Shown here: piece after piece, positions 22,686 through 31,267 of the stretch | How the letters are laid out: each line of letters begins with the position of its first letter | How positions within the stretch are numbered: position 1 is the first letter of the stretch | Source: Mesonia hippocampi | Lineage (GTDB): Bacteria; Bacteroidota; Bacteroidia; Flavobacteriales; Flavobacteriaceae | Length of the DNA stretch: 64,000 nucleotides | Reading direction: 5' to 3' | NCBI RefSeq assembly: GCF_014197445.1 | Contig: NZ_JACIFO010000004.1 | Location: 178,425-242,424 of the forward strand | Notes under the pieces: model-generated | Seen by the model: the letters and a program-made list of their open reading frames with translations, nothing else | Databases searched by the model: none | Told to the model about the DNA's origin: nothing | Made by a program: the position numbers and the translations under genes

Positions 22686-23909
22686 TTACGCTGTTTTTGC
22701 TTTTAGACGTTTCATTCTTTTCTTCACGTTTCCTTGCACCACATAGTGATCTATGGTTGGAGCAAATACATTCATCAATAAGATAGCTAGCATTACTCCT
22801 TCTGGATACGCTGGGTTAAATACACGTATTAAGATAGAAATAAAGCCTATCAAGAATCCGTATATCCATTTTCCTTTATTGGTTTGGGAAGCGGTTACAG
22901 GATCGGTTGCCATAAATACAACCCCAAAGGCAAAACCTCCTATTAATAAATGATGCCAAAATTCTGTACTCATCAAGGTATAGAATTTACTTCCTTCTGT
23001 AATCCAGCCGGCATCTACAACGCTATTAAATATAAGTCCCATTACTAGTGCTCCTACTACTGCAGAAAACATAATTCTCCAACTTCCTATTTTAGAAAAA
23101 ATAAGGAATAAGGCTGCTAGGGCAATAAGTAAGGTTGAAGTTTCTCCGATAGAACCAGGGATAAAACCAAAGAACATATCTGCTACAGAATAATGTACTT
23201 CATGTCCTTGTGCTAAACTTCCTAAAATAGTTTCGCCCGAAATAGCATCTACATTTTTACCTGCTGCCATTTGCTGTGCATTTTCTACCGCACCATGTAC
23301 CCAAACTTTATCTCCAGACATCCAAGTAGGGTATGCAAAGAATAAGAATGCTCTAATAGTGAGGGCAGGGTTCAGGATATTCATTCCTGTACCTCCAAAT
23401 ACTTCTTTTCCTATTACTACTCCAAAAGCTACTGCTACGGCTAGCATCCATAGTGGTAAATCTACAGGAACAATTAAAGGCACAAGCATACCTGTTACCA
23501 AGTAACCTTCTTCTATTTCATGACCTTTTATTACCGCGAATAAAAACTCTATTGCTAAACCTACTACGTAGGATACAATTACTAAGGGTAATACTTTTAT
23601 TATTCCCATTACTAGGTTATCCCAACTCCAAAAAGCAGCTGAAAAGAAACCTTCTACAGCTTCGATATCGCCTAATGCTAAATAATGTTGGTATCCTGCG
23701 TTAAACATCCCAAAAATTAAACATGGCACTAATGACATGATTACTGTATTCATGGTACGTTTAAGATCGTCTGCCGCTTTAACATGCGTTCCTCCATGCG
23801 TCACCTCGTTTGGTGTAAATAAGAAGGTATGAAAGCCGTTAAATAAAGGAGCTAATTTTGTTCCTTTATATTTATCGTTAATTTTATGTAATTTATCAAA
23901 TAAACCCAT
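22686..23909 (-). CDS. nqrB: Na+-translocating NADH:quinone reductase subunit B
   Basis: A 407-residue membrane subunit with about ten helices, the main sodium- and quinone-related subunit, carrying covalent FMN and riboflavin. Conserved blocks are FTPNEVTHGGTHVKAADDLKR, GKEVFGGTGMNILNPALTIRAF and GFAFGVVFMATDPVTA. The FMN-attachment motif reads DAISGETILG, so Thr227 is the expected flavin site, but the normally invariant Ala just before it is Glu. Gap to nqrA is 40 nt. Confidence 0.97.
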   Translation of the reverse strand: MGLFDKLHKINDKYKGTKLAPLFNGFHTFLFTPNEVTHGGTHVKAADDLKRTMNTVIMSLVPCLIFGMFNAGYQHYLALGDIEAVEGFFSAAFWSWDNLVMGIIKVLPLVIVSYVVGLAIEFLFAVIKGHEIEEGYLVTGMLVPLIVPVDLPLWMLAVAVAFGVVIGKEVFGGTGMNILNPALTIRAFLFFAYPTWMSGDKVWVHGAVENAQQMAAGKNVDAISGETILGSLAQGHEVHYSVADMFFGFIPGSIGETSTLLIALAALFLIFSKIGSWRIMFSAVVGALVMGLIFNSVVDAGWITEGSKFYTLMSTEFWHHLLIGGFAFGVVFMATDPVTASQTNKGKWIYGFLIGFISILIRVFNPAYPEGVMLAILLMNVFAPTIDHYVVQGNVKKRMKRLKAKTA

Positions 23910-23949
23910 TTTCTATATGTTTTTCTTTTTTATGATTAAAATGAAGTTA

Positions 23950-25305
23950 TTAACCAATTTCTTTAATCATTAAATCTAAACCTTCTCTAATAATCTGTTG
24001 ATGTGGTTGTTTAGAAACACATACAAATTCCGTAAGAGCAAAATCTTCTGGTGCTACTTCATACATTCCTAAAGCTTCCATCTCGTCTAAATCTTTATAC
24101 ATACAAGATTTTAGCACTTGCATCGGGAACATATCTAACGGAAATACCTCCTCGTAAATCCCTGTAAGCACAAAGGCTCTGTGCTCTCCGTTGGTATTGG
24201 TGCTAAGCTTATATTTTTTATTGGGACTTAACCACGAGAAAGTCATTGCTCTAGAGGTAGATACTTTATCGGTAATAGGTTTATTCCACCCAAAAAGTTC
24301 GTAATGATTGCCTTCTGGAATTACCGTAATCATGTTATTATAATAATCCAGACTACCGTTCTCTGCAGAAACTTTTCTCCCCGTAAGTACATTTCCTGAA
24401 ATTACACGAACATTAGCTCCTTTAGTAACGCCTTCGTTATAAATAACAGAAGCTACATCGGCTCCTATTTTTGTTTTAAAATAACGTGGCTTTTTCACTT
24501 CAGATCCAGCTAAAGCTATGATACGTTCTGGATTAAATTTCCCTGTAAGAAACAAGTCTCCAAGAATTACTAAATCTTGCGGTGTAATTGTCCAAACGGT
24601 TTCTCCCTTATTAACGGGATCTATTTTATTGATTTGCGTCCCTACATTCCCTACTGGATGCGGCCCTGAAACCTTATGTATAGCAACACCGGTTAAATTT
24701 GCCATAGGAGATTTTGCACTCCCTACACTTACATGAACCTTACCTGTAGTAAGTTTCGATAAAGCATCTATAGCAGCCTGCATTTGTTTTTCCTTACCTT
24801 GCAATACATAATCGTAATCTGCAGCAAGTGGTGCCGAAGCATACCCAGAAACAAAAATGGCTTTAGGTGTTTTTTCAGGATTAGCAATTACATCGTACGG
24901 ACGTTGTTTAATAAAAACCCAGCCTCCTGAAGCTAATAATCTTGTTTTGATAGTTTCTGCATCGGCACTAGCCACATTTAAAGCTCCGTGATCTACAGTC
25001 TCTTGTTGAGCATCTGCTTTAATCCGTACAGCCATAATGCGTCTTCGCTCTCCGCGTTCTACCGCTACAACTTCCCCTGCAACAGGCGATACAAACTTCA
25101 TTTCCTCAATATTTTTATTAAAGAAAATTGTTTCTCCAGCCTTTACTTTGGTTCCTTCTTTAGCTATAAGTCTTGGGAGTATTCCGTGAAAGTCTTCGGG
25201 TCTTATGGTATAAATCGCACTAGAAGCGGCATTTTCAGTAGACTTTTCAGCCTCACCTACTAATTTTATATCTAGACCTTTTTTGATTTTAATGTCGTTT
25301 GACAT
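23950..25305 (-). CDS. nqrA: Na+-translocating NADH:quinone reductase subunit A
   Basis: A 451-residue cytoplasmic subunit without membrane helices. It begins IKIKKGLDIKLVGEAEKS, with an RnfC-like barrel-sandwich segment GTKVKAGETIFFNKN followed by VSPVAGEVVAVERGERR, and later DVIANPEKTPKAIFVSGYAS and VGNVGTQINKIDPVNKGETV. Length matches the family. It is first in the six-gene operon and is preceded by a TAAATTTG promoter element. Confidence 0.98.
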   Translation of the reverse strand: MSNDIKIKKGLDIKLVGEAEKSTENAASSAIYTIRPEDFHGILPRLIAKEGTKVKAGETIFFNKNIEEMKFVSPVAGEVVAVERGERRRIMAVRIKADAQQETVDHGALNVASADAETIKTRLLASGGWVFIKQRPYDVIANPEKTPKAIFVSGYASAPLAADYDYVLQGKEKQMQAAIDALSKLTTGKVHVSVGSAKSPMANLTGVAIHKVSGPHPVGNVGTQINKIDPVNKGETVWTITPQDLVILGDLFLTGKFNPERIIALAGSEVKKPRYFKTKIGADVASVIYNEGVTKGANVRVISGNVLTGRKVSAENGSLDYYNNMITVIPEGNHYELFGWNKPITDKVSTSRAMTFSWLSPNKKYKLSTNTNGEHRAFVLTGIYEEVFPLDMFPMQVLKSCMYKDLDEMEALGMYEVAPEDFALTEFVCVSKQPHQQIIREGLDLMIKEIG

Positions 25306-25338
25306 AGTGTTTTAAATAAAGTTAATTATTCGCGATTG

Positions 25339-25346
25339 CAAATTTA
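25339..25346 (-). promoter_or_regulatory. -7 element of the nqr operon
   Basis: On the minus strand this reads TAAATTTG, a full match to TAnnTTTG, 33 nt before the nqrA ATG. I did not find a clear TTTG at the standard distance. Confidence 0.5.
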
Positions 25347-25462
25347 GTAATTAAATTATCATCTTATAGCCTTGTCTAATGGAAGTTGCTTATTTATATT
25401 CTTTCTAAATAAAATCAGGTTTTAATCTTACTTTTATAAAAATCTCTACAAATAAAAATATG

Positions 25463-25470
25463 TATATTTA
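25463..25470 (+). promoter_or_regulatory. Candidate -7 element of the plug gene
   Basis: TATATTTA, one mismatch to TAnnTTTG, 15 nt before the ATG of the T9SS plug gene. Confidence 0.35.
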
Positions 25471-25485
25471 ACCCAAAAAAACGTC

Positions 25486-26739
25486 ATGAAATTTTCATTT
25501 TTCATTTTTATAGCCATCATATACAGTAGCATTGTTTGGAGCCAGCAACCAGAAATCACCCCACCCGCATATATAAAAACCATCCAGTTTGAAGGTGGAA
25601 TTGAATTTAGCGGAACTCCTATTGTAAAACTCGGAGAGTCTATACACATATCATTTGATGATTTAATTGGAGATGAAGCCGATTATTATTACAAAATAAC
25701 ACATTACAATTTCGATTGGACGCCTTCAGAATTATCAAAAAACGAATACATGGAAGGCTATGATAACATGAGGATCACAAATTACCTCAACTCATACAAC
25801 ACACTCCAAATATATTCTCATTACTGGCTAGAAATCCCTAACAAAAACACAAAAAGATTAAAAGTAAGCGGAAACTACATGCTGGAAATTTACAACAATA
25901 AAGATGAAATTGTTTTCTCAAGAAAATTTATGATTTATGAAGACATTGCAAAAGTTACTACCGAAATTAAACGAACACGCGACTTAAAATACATAGACCA
26001 AAAACAAGCTGTATACTTTTCTATAGATGGAAGCGACAACCTCCTTATAAGAAACCCAGACAGCAATCTTAAAACCCTAATTATAAAAAACAACAACCTA
26101 CAAGAAAGCATCTACAACCTTAAACCACAGTACAACACAGGGAACAAGTTTATTTATCGCTATGACAAAGAGGCTTCGTTTTGGGGAGGAAATGAATTTT
26201 TAGCCTTCGACACCAAAGATGTTCGCGGAACCGCAATGAATATCAGAAAAATTGAATTGATCGATATCTATAACACCTACTTATACGCCAATGCCAGCCG
26301 AGCACACGAACCATATACTTACAACCCCGATATTAACGGGAGCTATGTAATACGAACCCTACAAGGCGAGAACAACAATATTGAAGCCGAGTACACCTGG
26401 GTACATTTCAACCTACTAAACCCTTACAATATTCCTGAAGATGCAGCAATACACCTCTACGGAAGCTTTAATAATTACACCATAGACGACAGCACAAAAC
26501 TTACCTACAACAAAAAAACAGACAGTTACCAATTAAAACATCTTTTCAAACAAGGCTTTTACAACTATAAATACATTCTTGTAAATAAAGACGGAAGCAT
26601 AGATCATGGTGCCATCTCTGGTAATTTCGATAAAACAGAAAACAATTATACTGTCTTGGCCTATTACCGAGATTTAGGCGGAAGATACGACAGGATAATA
26701 GGAGTAGGAAGCGCAAACAGCAAAAATATATCCAATTAA
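25486..26739 (+). CDS. Type IX secretion system plug protein (DUF5103)
   Basis: A 417-residue exported protein with a Sec signal peptide (KFSFFIFIAIIYSSIVWSQ). The DUF5103 N-terminal immunoglobulin-like part is recognisable from ITPPAYIKTIQFEGG, YYYKITHYNFDWTPSELSKN and EYMEGYDNMRITNYLNSYNT. The rest is a second beta domain and a carbohydrate-binding-module-like end (HLYGSFNNYTIDDS, YNYKYILVNKDGSIDHG). In Flavobacterium johnsoniae the Plug protein closes the periplasmic side of the SprA translocon; this role is taken over by homology. Single gene, divergent to nqr. Confidence 0.88.
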   Translation: MKFSFFIFIAIIYSSIVWSQQPEITPPAYIKTIQFEGGIEFSGTPIVKLGESIHISFDDLIGDEADYYYKITHYNFDWTPSELSKNEYMEGYDNMRITNYLNSYNTLQIYSHYWLEIPNKNTKRLKVSGNYMLEIYNNKDEIVFSRKFMIYEDIAKVTTEIKRTRDLKYIDQKQAVYFSIDGSDNLLIRNPDSNLKTLIIKNNNLQESIYNLKPQYNTGNKFIYRYDKEASFWGGNEFLAFDTKDVRGTAMNIRKIELIDIYNTYLYANASRAHEPYTYNPDINGSYVIRTLQGENNNIEAEYTWVHFNLLNPYNIPEDAAIHLYGSFNNYTIDDSTKLTYNKKTDSYQLKHLFKQGFYNYKYILVNKDGSIDHGAISGNFDKTENNYTVLAYYRDLGGRYDRIIGVGSANSKNISN

Positions 26740-26836
26740 TTTTACAGCTTTACAACAGAAAAATAGTTTTTTAATTTTTATTTTAATATCTTAGTGGTTT
26801 GATTCTAGTGCCTTTGCACAGAGAAGGTTAATTAGT

Positions 26837-27223
26837 ATGATACAACAAATCACAAAAGGTATAAAAATATCTGTAAAAACAAGTTTTCAAGGCGCTTTCC
26901 TTAAAAACTATAAAACTCATTTTGCCTTTACTTATCATATTACCATAGAGAATCAGAGCAACGATTCTGTACAACTCAACTCCCGATTTTGGCTCATTAA
27001 AGACTCATTAAGCAAAAACGAGATTATAAATGGCGAAGGTATAATAGGGAAAAAACCTGTTTTAAAACCTGGCGAAACACACAACTACAGTAGCGGATGC
27101 CTTATTACATCGCCATTTGGTGCCATGAGTGGCTACTATAACATGATAAACTTCACCTCTACCAAAACATTTAAAGTTAAAATTCCCACATTTAAACTTA
27201 GCGCTCCTTTTGCCCTAAATTAA
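26837..27223 (+). CDS. apaG: ApaG-domain protein
   Basis: A 128-residue single-domain protein. The ApaG fibronectin-like fold is clear: GIKISVKTSFQG, FAFTYHITIENQSNDSVQL, SRFWLIKDS, the glycine motif GEGIIGKKPVLKPGETHNYSSGC and SPFGAMSGYYNM. ApaG has been linked to cobalt/magnesium efflux phenotypes, but its molecular role is unsettled. It is followed by pruA after about 97 nt with direct AGCTATAT repeats in the gap. Confidence 0.93.
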   Translation: MIQQITKGIKISVKTSFQGAFLKNYKTHFAFTYHITIENQSNDSVQLNSRFWLIKDSLSKNEIINGEGIIGKKPVLKPGETHNYSSGCLITSPFGAMSGYYNMINFTSTKTFKVKIPTFKLSAPFALN

Positions 27224-27319
27224 AGCCTAAACAATTCTTTTTATTTTCATTATTAAAATAGCATAAAATAGCTATATTTACAGCTATATAAATATGTGTA
27301 GAATTATAAAATAAAAATT

Positions 27320-28951
27320 ATGGGAAAAGGATTTTTTCACGTGCCTCCGGCAGTAAACGAACCTATTAAATCGTATGCACCAGGCACTCCAGAAAGAGAC
27401 GAAGTTTTAAAAATGTATAAAGAATTATACAACCAGAAAATTGACGTCCCTCTATATATAGGCGATCAAGAAATCCGCACCAACAATACTAGAAATATCA
27501 ACCCTCCACACGATCACCAACACTGTGTAGGAACATTTCATACTGCAGAAAAAAAACATATAGAACAAGCCATAAGCACTGCCTTAGAAGCTAGAAAAAA
27601 ATGGTCACAATTAGCATGGGAACAACGTGCTGCCATATTTTTAAAAGCTGCTGATTTAATTGCCGGACCTTATCGTGCTAAAATAAATGCTGCAACCATG
27701 ATTGGGCAGTCTAAAAACATCTTCCAGGCAGAAATAGATTCAGCTTGTGAGATTATAGACTTTTTACGTTTCAACGTAGAGTACATGACTCAAATGTATG
27801 ATGAACAACCAGAATCTGACGAGCACGCTTGGAACAGAGTAGAATATAGACCTTTAGAAGGTTTTGTTTACGCCATAACCCCATTTAACTTTACAGCTAT
27901 TGCAGGGAATTTACCTTCAAGTGCTGCCATGATGGGGAACGTTGTAGTTTGGAAACCTAGCGCAACACAAATGTTCTCTGCACAAGTACTTATGGAAGTT
28001 TTCCAAGAGGCAGGAGTTCCTAACGGCGTAATAAATATGGTAATGGGAGATGCCCAAATGATTACCGAAACTGTATTAGCCAGCCCTGATTTTGCAGGAG
28101 TTCACTTTACAGGTAGTACAGGTGTATTTAACAGCATTTGGAGTAAAATAGGGCAAAATATAGGTAACTATAAAACTTACCCTAGAATTGTAGGAGAAAC
28201 TGGCGGTAAAGATTTTATTGTTGCACACCCTTCTGCAAATTCAAAAGAAGTTTCTACTGCAATCGCTAGAGGTGCTTTTGAATTCCAAGGACAAAAATGT
28301 AGTGCTGCTTCTAGAATGTATATCCCTAAAAGCATGTGGCCAAGCGTTAAAGCTGAATTAGAGGCCGATCTAAAATCCTTCAAAATGGGGTCGCCAGAAG
28401 ACATGAGCAACTTTATTAATGCTGTAATCGACGAAAAATCTTTCGATAAATTAGCCAGTTATATCGACAGAGCTAAAAACGATACTGATGCCGAGGTAAT
28501 TATGGGAGGTAACTACGATAAATCTAAAGGTTGGTTTATAGAGCCTACGGTAATCCTTACCAGCAACCCTAAATATGTTACCATGGAAACTGAGCTTTTT
28601 GGCCCTGTAGCAACAATTTATGTTTACGAAGATGACAAATGGGAAGAAATGCTAAACCTAGTAGACACTACTAGTGAATACGCATTAACAGGAGCTATTT
28701 TCTCTAAAGACCGTTATGCGGCAGAACAAGCTACAAAAGCTTTAGAAAACGCTGCAGGAAACTTCTACATCAACGACAAATGTACAGGAGCCGTAGTAGG
28801 TAGACAGCCTTTTGGAGGAGCAAGAGCCAGTGGAACAAACGACAAAGCAGGTTCTAAGCTTAACCTAATGCGTTGGGTTTCTGTTCGCTTAATCAAAGAA
28901 ACTTTTGTACCACCAACAGATTATAGATATCCGTTTTTAGGAGAAGAATAA
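27320..28951 (+). CDS. pruA: L-glutamate gamma-semialdehyde dehydrogenase
   Basis: A 543-residue aldehyde dehydrogenase of proline catabolism, oxidising pyrroline-5-carboxylate/glutamate semialdehyde to glutamate. Catalytic Glu293 (VGETGGKDFI) and Cys327 (FEFQGQKCSAASR) are present, together with the NAD-binding GSTGVF and the C-terminal dimerisation segment (GRQPFGGARASGTNDKAG). It has the length of the stand-alone bacterial/mitochondrial enzyme. The last 57 codons and the terminator are duplicated 1.28 kb downstream, with decay in that second copy; this copy is intact. Confidence 0.97.
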   Translation: MGKGFFHVPPAVNEPIKSYAPGTPERDEVLKMYKELYNQKIDVPLYIGDQEIRTNNTRNINPPHDHQHCVGTFHTAEKKHIEQAISTALEARKKWSQLAWEQRAAIFLKAADLIAGPYRAKINAATMIGQSKNIFQAEIDSACEIIDFLRFNVEYMTQMYDEQPESDEHAWNRVEYRPLEGFVYAITPFNFTAIAGNLPSSAAMMGNVVVWKPSATQMFSAQVLMEVFQEAGVPNGVINMVMGDAQMITETVLASPDFAGVHFTGSTGVFNSIWSKIGQNIGNYKTYPRIVGETGGKDFIVAHPSANSKEVSTAIARGAFEFQGQKCSAASRMYIPKSMWPSVKAELEADLKSFKMGSPEDMSNFINAVIDEKSFDKLASYIDRAKNDTDAEVIMGGNYDKSKGWFIEPTVILTSNPKYVTMETELFGPVATIYVYEDDKWEEMLNLVDTTSEYALTGAIFSKDRYAAEQATKALENAAGNFYINDKCTGAVVGRQPFGGARASGTNDKAGSKLNLMRWVSVRLIKETFVPPTDYRYPFLGEE

Positions 28952-29012
28952 GCTTCAAAAAACAATATAAAACAAAAAGCTACGGATTAACCGTAGCTTT
29001 TTTTGTTTTTAT
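28782..29012 (+). repeat. Direct repeat, intact copy: pruA 3' end and terminator
   Basis: 231 bp covering the last 56 or so codons of pruA, the stop, 20 nt of spacer and the terminator. An almost identical copy lies at 30058-30289. The sequence between the copies is unrelated to pruA. The arrangement is like attL/attR of an element that integrates in the 3' end of a gene and restores it. Confidence 0.85.
28974..29004 (+). terminator. Terminator of pruA (first copy)
   Basis: AAAAAGCTACGG, loop ATTAA, CCGTAGCTTTTTTT: a 12-bp stem followed by a T-tract. Confidence 0.9.
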
Positions 29013-29023
29013 TATCTTTATAA

Positions 29024-30066
29024 GCAGCAGCATGGGTAGATTTTGCCACCTATGAAGAAATAAGCAACTATTTTTCAGAAAAAGAAGAGTCTAACAATAA
29101 ATATTATGAACAAGAAAGCAGAACAGAACAAGAAGGATCAAGGGAAGCTGACAGCAGAGAAATGGGCAAGGTTCACACCAGCAATGAAAGCACGATTCAA
29201 ACTAGAGACGGCAAGGCTAATGAAGAAAAACCCAGAGTTCGAGAAAAAAGCGATGGCAATATTCAAGAAAGCAGAGGAAAGACACAAAGCCGAACAAGCG
29301 GAGAAAACTCAACAACAAAAAAGCCAAAATCCCAAAAAGGAAAACAACGCTTAAACCCAATAGATAAGAGTGCCTTTACTAAGCTTGTTAATAGGATAAA
29401 AAAGGCTTTCCCAAAAACAAGAATTATTCTTGATGCTGACAGAATGAAAACCCGGTTAGCAGAATTGGGCGAAGCATCGATATTACAAATTTTTCCTTAT
29501 CGTAAAAGCAAAGACAATCATCTTGAAGAAAGCTTTAACCAAGCCAACAAGATGTTTAGCGAAGGGGTATCCTTAAATGAGATATGGAAAAAAACAGGTT
29601 TTTTTCTTAGGCAAAACACCAATAACGGTAAATGGGAGTGGGCTTATAGAATAGACCAAAACAAAATGAATGTAAGAATGCCTGCTTTAAGAGTAGGTAG
29701 TAGATATAATTTATCGGATATTGTGAAATATCCAGCGTTTTTTAGTATTTTCCGAAAGCTAAAGACATCACAGTCAAAGTAACTGATAATGCTAATAGAC
29801 AGTCTGTTATGGATTTATCGGCAGACGGAAAAACACTAACTATAAACCTTGCTTATTACAAAGGCTATGAAAGAAGCACCAAAGGAACCAAAGAAACAAT
29901 CGCCCACGAACTCCAACATTATGTGCAAACGAGCGAACACGGAGGAGGCACGTCAAACAATAAAGCGTCTAAGAATGTTAGCCGCAGGCTTAGATCCTTA
30001 CGTAGGATATATAACGGCGGACGACTTGTTTTAGGCTATAAACTTACCGATGCAGACGTACAGGAG
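29024..30066 (+). pseudogene. Internal fragment of a mobile-element polyvalent protein gene
   Basis: Between the two pruA-end repeats one frame is open from 29024 to 29782 and then continues one frame over to 30069. It reads WVDFATYEEISNYFSEK, a hydrophilic linker, then DKSAFTKLVNRIKKAFPKTR, LRVGSRYNLSDIVKYPAFFS, a frameshift near 29762, then LSADGKTLTINLAYYKGYE and TIAHELQHYVQTSEHGGGTS. HELQHYVQ with a following glycine-rich stretch and the 'LSDIVKYPAFF' block fit large polyvalent proteins of phages and conjugative elements (LPD23-like, metallopeptidase-like HExxH variant). Both ends stop at the repeat borders, so only an internal piece was left. An overlapping frame at 29106-29354 was considered and rejected. 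Confidence 0.65.
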
Positions 30067-30289
30067 CCGTAGTAGGCAGACAGCCTTTTGGAGGAGCAAG
30101 AGCCAGCGAAACAAACGATAAAGCAGGCTCTAAGCTTAACCTAATGCGCTAGGTTTCTGTTCGCTTAATCAAAGAAACTTTTGTACCACCAACAAATTAT
30201 AGATATCCGTTTTTTCGGAGAAGAATAAGCTTCAAAAAACAATATAAAACAAAAAGCTACGGATTAACCGTAGCTTTTTTTGTTTTTAT
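30058..30289 (+). repeat. Direct repeat, decayed copy of the pruA 3' end
   Basis: Matches 28782-29012 with about ten differences, nearly all transitions, plus one inserted base. In it the pruA frame is destroyed: TGG has become TAG in 'GCGCTAGGTTTC', and the extra T shifts the last codons. The non-coding tail and terminator are unchanged. This is the displaced original end or a duplicated one, now free of selection. Confidence 0.85.
30251..30281 (+). terminator. Terminator, second copy
   Basis: Identical to the pruA terminator at 28974 (stem AAAAAGCTACGG / CCGTAGCTTTTT), at the end of the decayed repeat copy. Confidence 0.8.
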
Positions 30290-30385
30290 CACTTTACCTT
30301 GATTACTTTATATTTTTACACTATATTTAGCATAATTTAACACCTTTCTCTTTAAAAAGAAGCTAATCAACCAATCTATCTACAG

Positions 30386-30422
30386 AGCCCAATTCTAGTA
30401 TCTCGATATACTTAATTGGGCT
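30386..30422 (-). terminator. Hairpin after rsmG
   Basis: AGCCCAATT and AATTGGGCT form a 9-bp stem, extended inside by AGTAT/ATACT. It lies 11 nt after the rsmG stop on the minus strand. There is no T-tract, so termination is only probable. Confidence 0.4.
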
Positions 30423-30432
30423 TCCATATTTA

Positions 30433-31080
30433 TTAGCCTTTATATTTTAGCGGAAGATAAACCAGCTTTTTTGTTTCAAAAAAATCTTCCGAAAAATAAT
30501 TGGTTAACGGAATAATTTGAGCTGTTGTATATTTTCTCAACTCCTCTTCCAAATCTCCGCCCTTCAAATACAAAATACCATTTCTATGCTCATGCTTACT
30601 CGTTTTCTTAATACGCCCTTTTATCCAACGTACAAAAGTCTCCATTTGGGCAACAGCCCTACTTATTATAAAATCATATTGCCCATCAAGCTCCTCTACA
30701 CGAGCATTAGTGGTTTTTACATTTTCTAAACCTAAACCTTCTACTACATGGTCTACAACTTTAATTTTTTTCCCAATACTATCTACCAAATGAAAATTTG
30801 TTTCAGGAAATAGAATGGCCAAAGGCACACCAGGAAAACCTCCTCCTGTACCTACATCAAGAACATTAGCATGAGGATTAAACCCCTGAAATTTAGCTAT
30901 TCCTAACGAATGCAACACATGCCTTAAATATAACTCATCGATATCTTTACGAGAAACCACATTAATCTTCAAGTTCCAATCTTTATAAAGTTCTTGTAGT
31001 TTTTCAAACTGAACCAATTGTTCTTCAGTTAGGTTCGGAAAGTATTTTTGTAGTAAATCCAACTTTTTATTTTTATGCAA
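30433..31080 (-). CDS. rsmG: 16S rRNA (guanine-527-N7)-methyltransferase
   Basis: A 215-residue SAM-dependent rRNA methyltransferase. Family motifs are LQELYKDWNLKINVVSRKDI (N-terminal RNA-binding part), HSLGIAKF, the SAM motif VLDVGTGGGFPGVPLAILFP, HLVDSIGKKIKVVDHV and the catalytic-region ISRAVAQMETFVRW. The length is usual for RsmG. It is a single minus-strand gene. Confidence 0.97.
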   Translation of the reverse strand: MHKNKKLDLLQKYFPNLTEEQLVQFEKLQELYKDWNLKINVVSRKDIDELYLRHVLHSLGIAKFQGFNPHANVLDVGTGGGFPGVPLAILFPETNFHLVDSIGKKIKVVDHVVEGLGLENVKTTNARVEELDGQYDFIISRAVAQMETFVRWIKGRIKKTSKHEHRNGILYLKGGDLEEELRKYTTAQIIPLTNYFSEDFFETKKLVYLPLKYKG

Positions 31081-31267
31081 AAGTACAACTAAAGCCTAAT
31101 TTTTTAGAAAAAATTCTTTGGCTATTTTAAAATTAATAATGCACCACCTCATTCTATAGGATTACAAACAGTTTAGTTTGCTGAATTCGGTAAATCACAA
31201 TAAGTTTTATACCTTTGAATTTAATATTAAGTTCCTTATTTACGTTATACAAAAGCATTATTTGCAT

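Noticed and set aside
29106..29354. A separate 82-residue gene inside the pruA insert
   Set aside because: Codon choice (many AAG, GAG, CAG, CTG) is unlike the rest of the genome, while the overlapping frame has normal usage and continues into recognised polyvalent-protein sequence.
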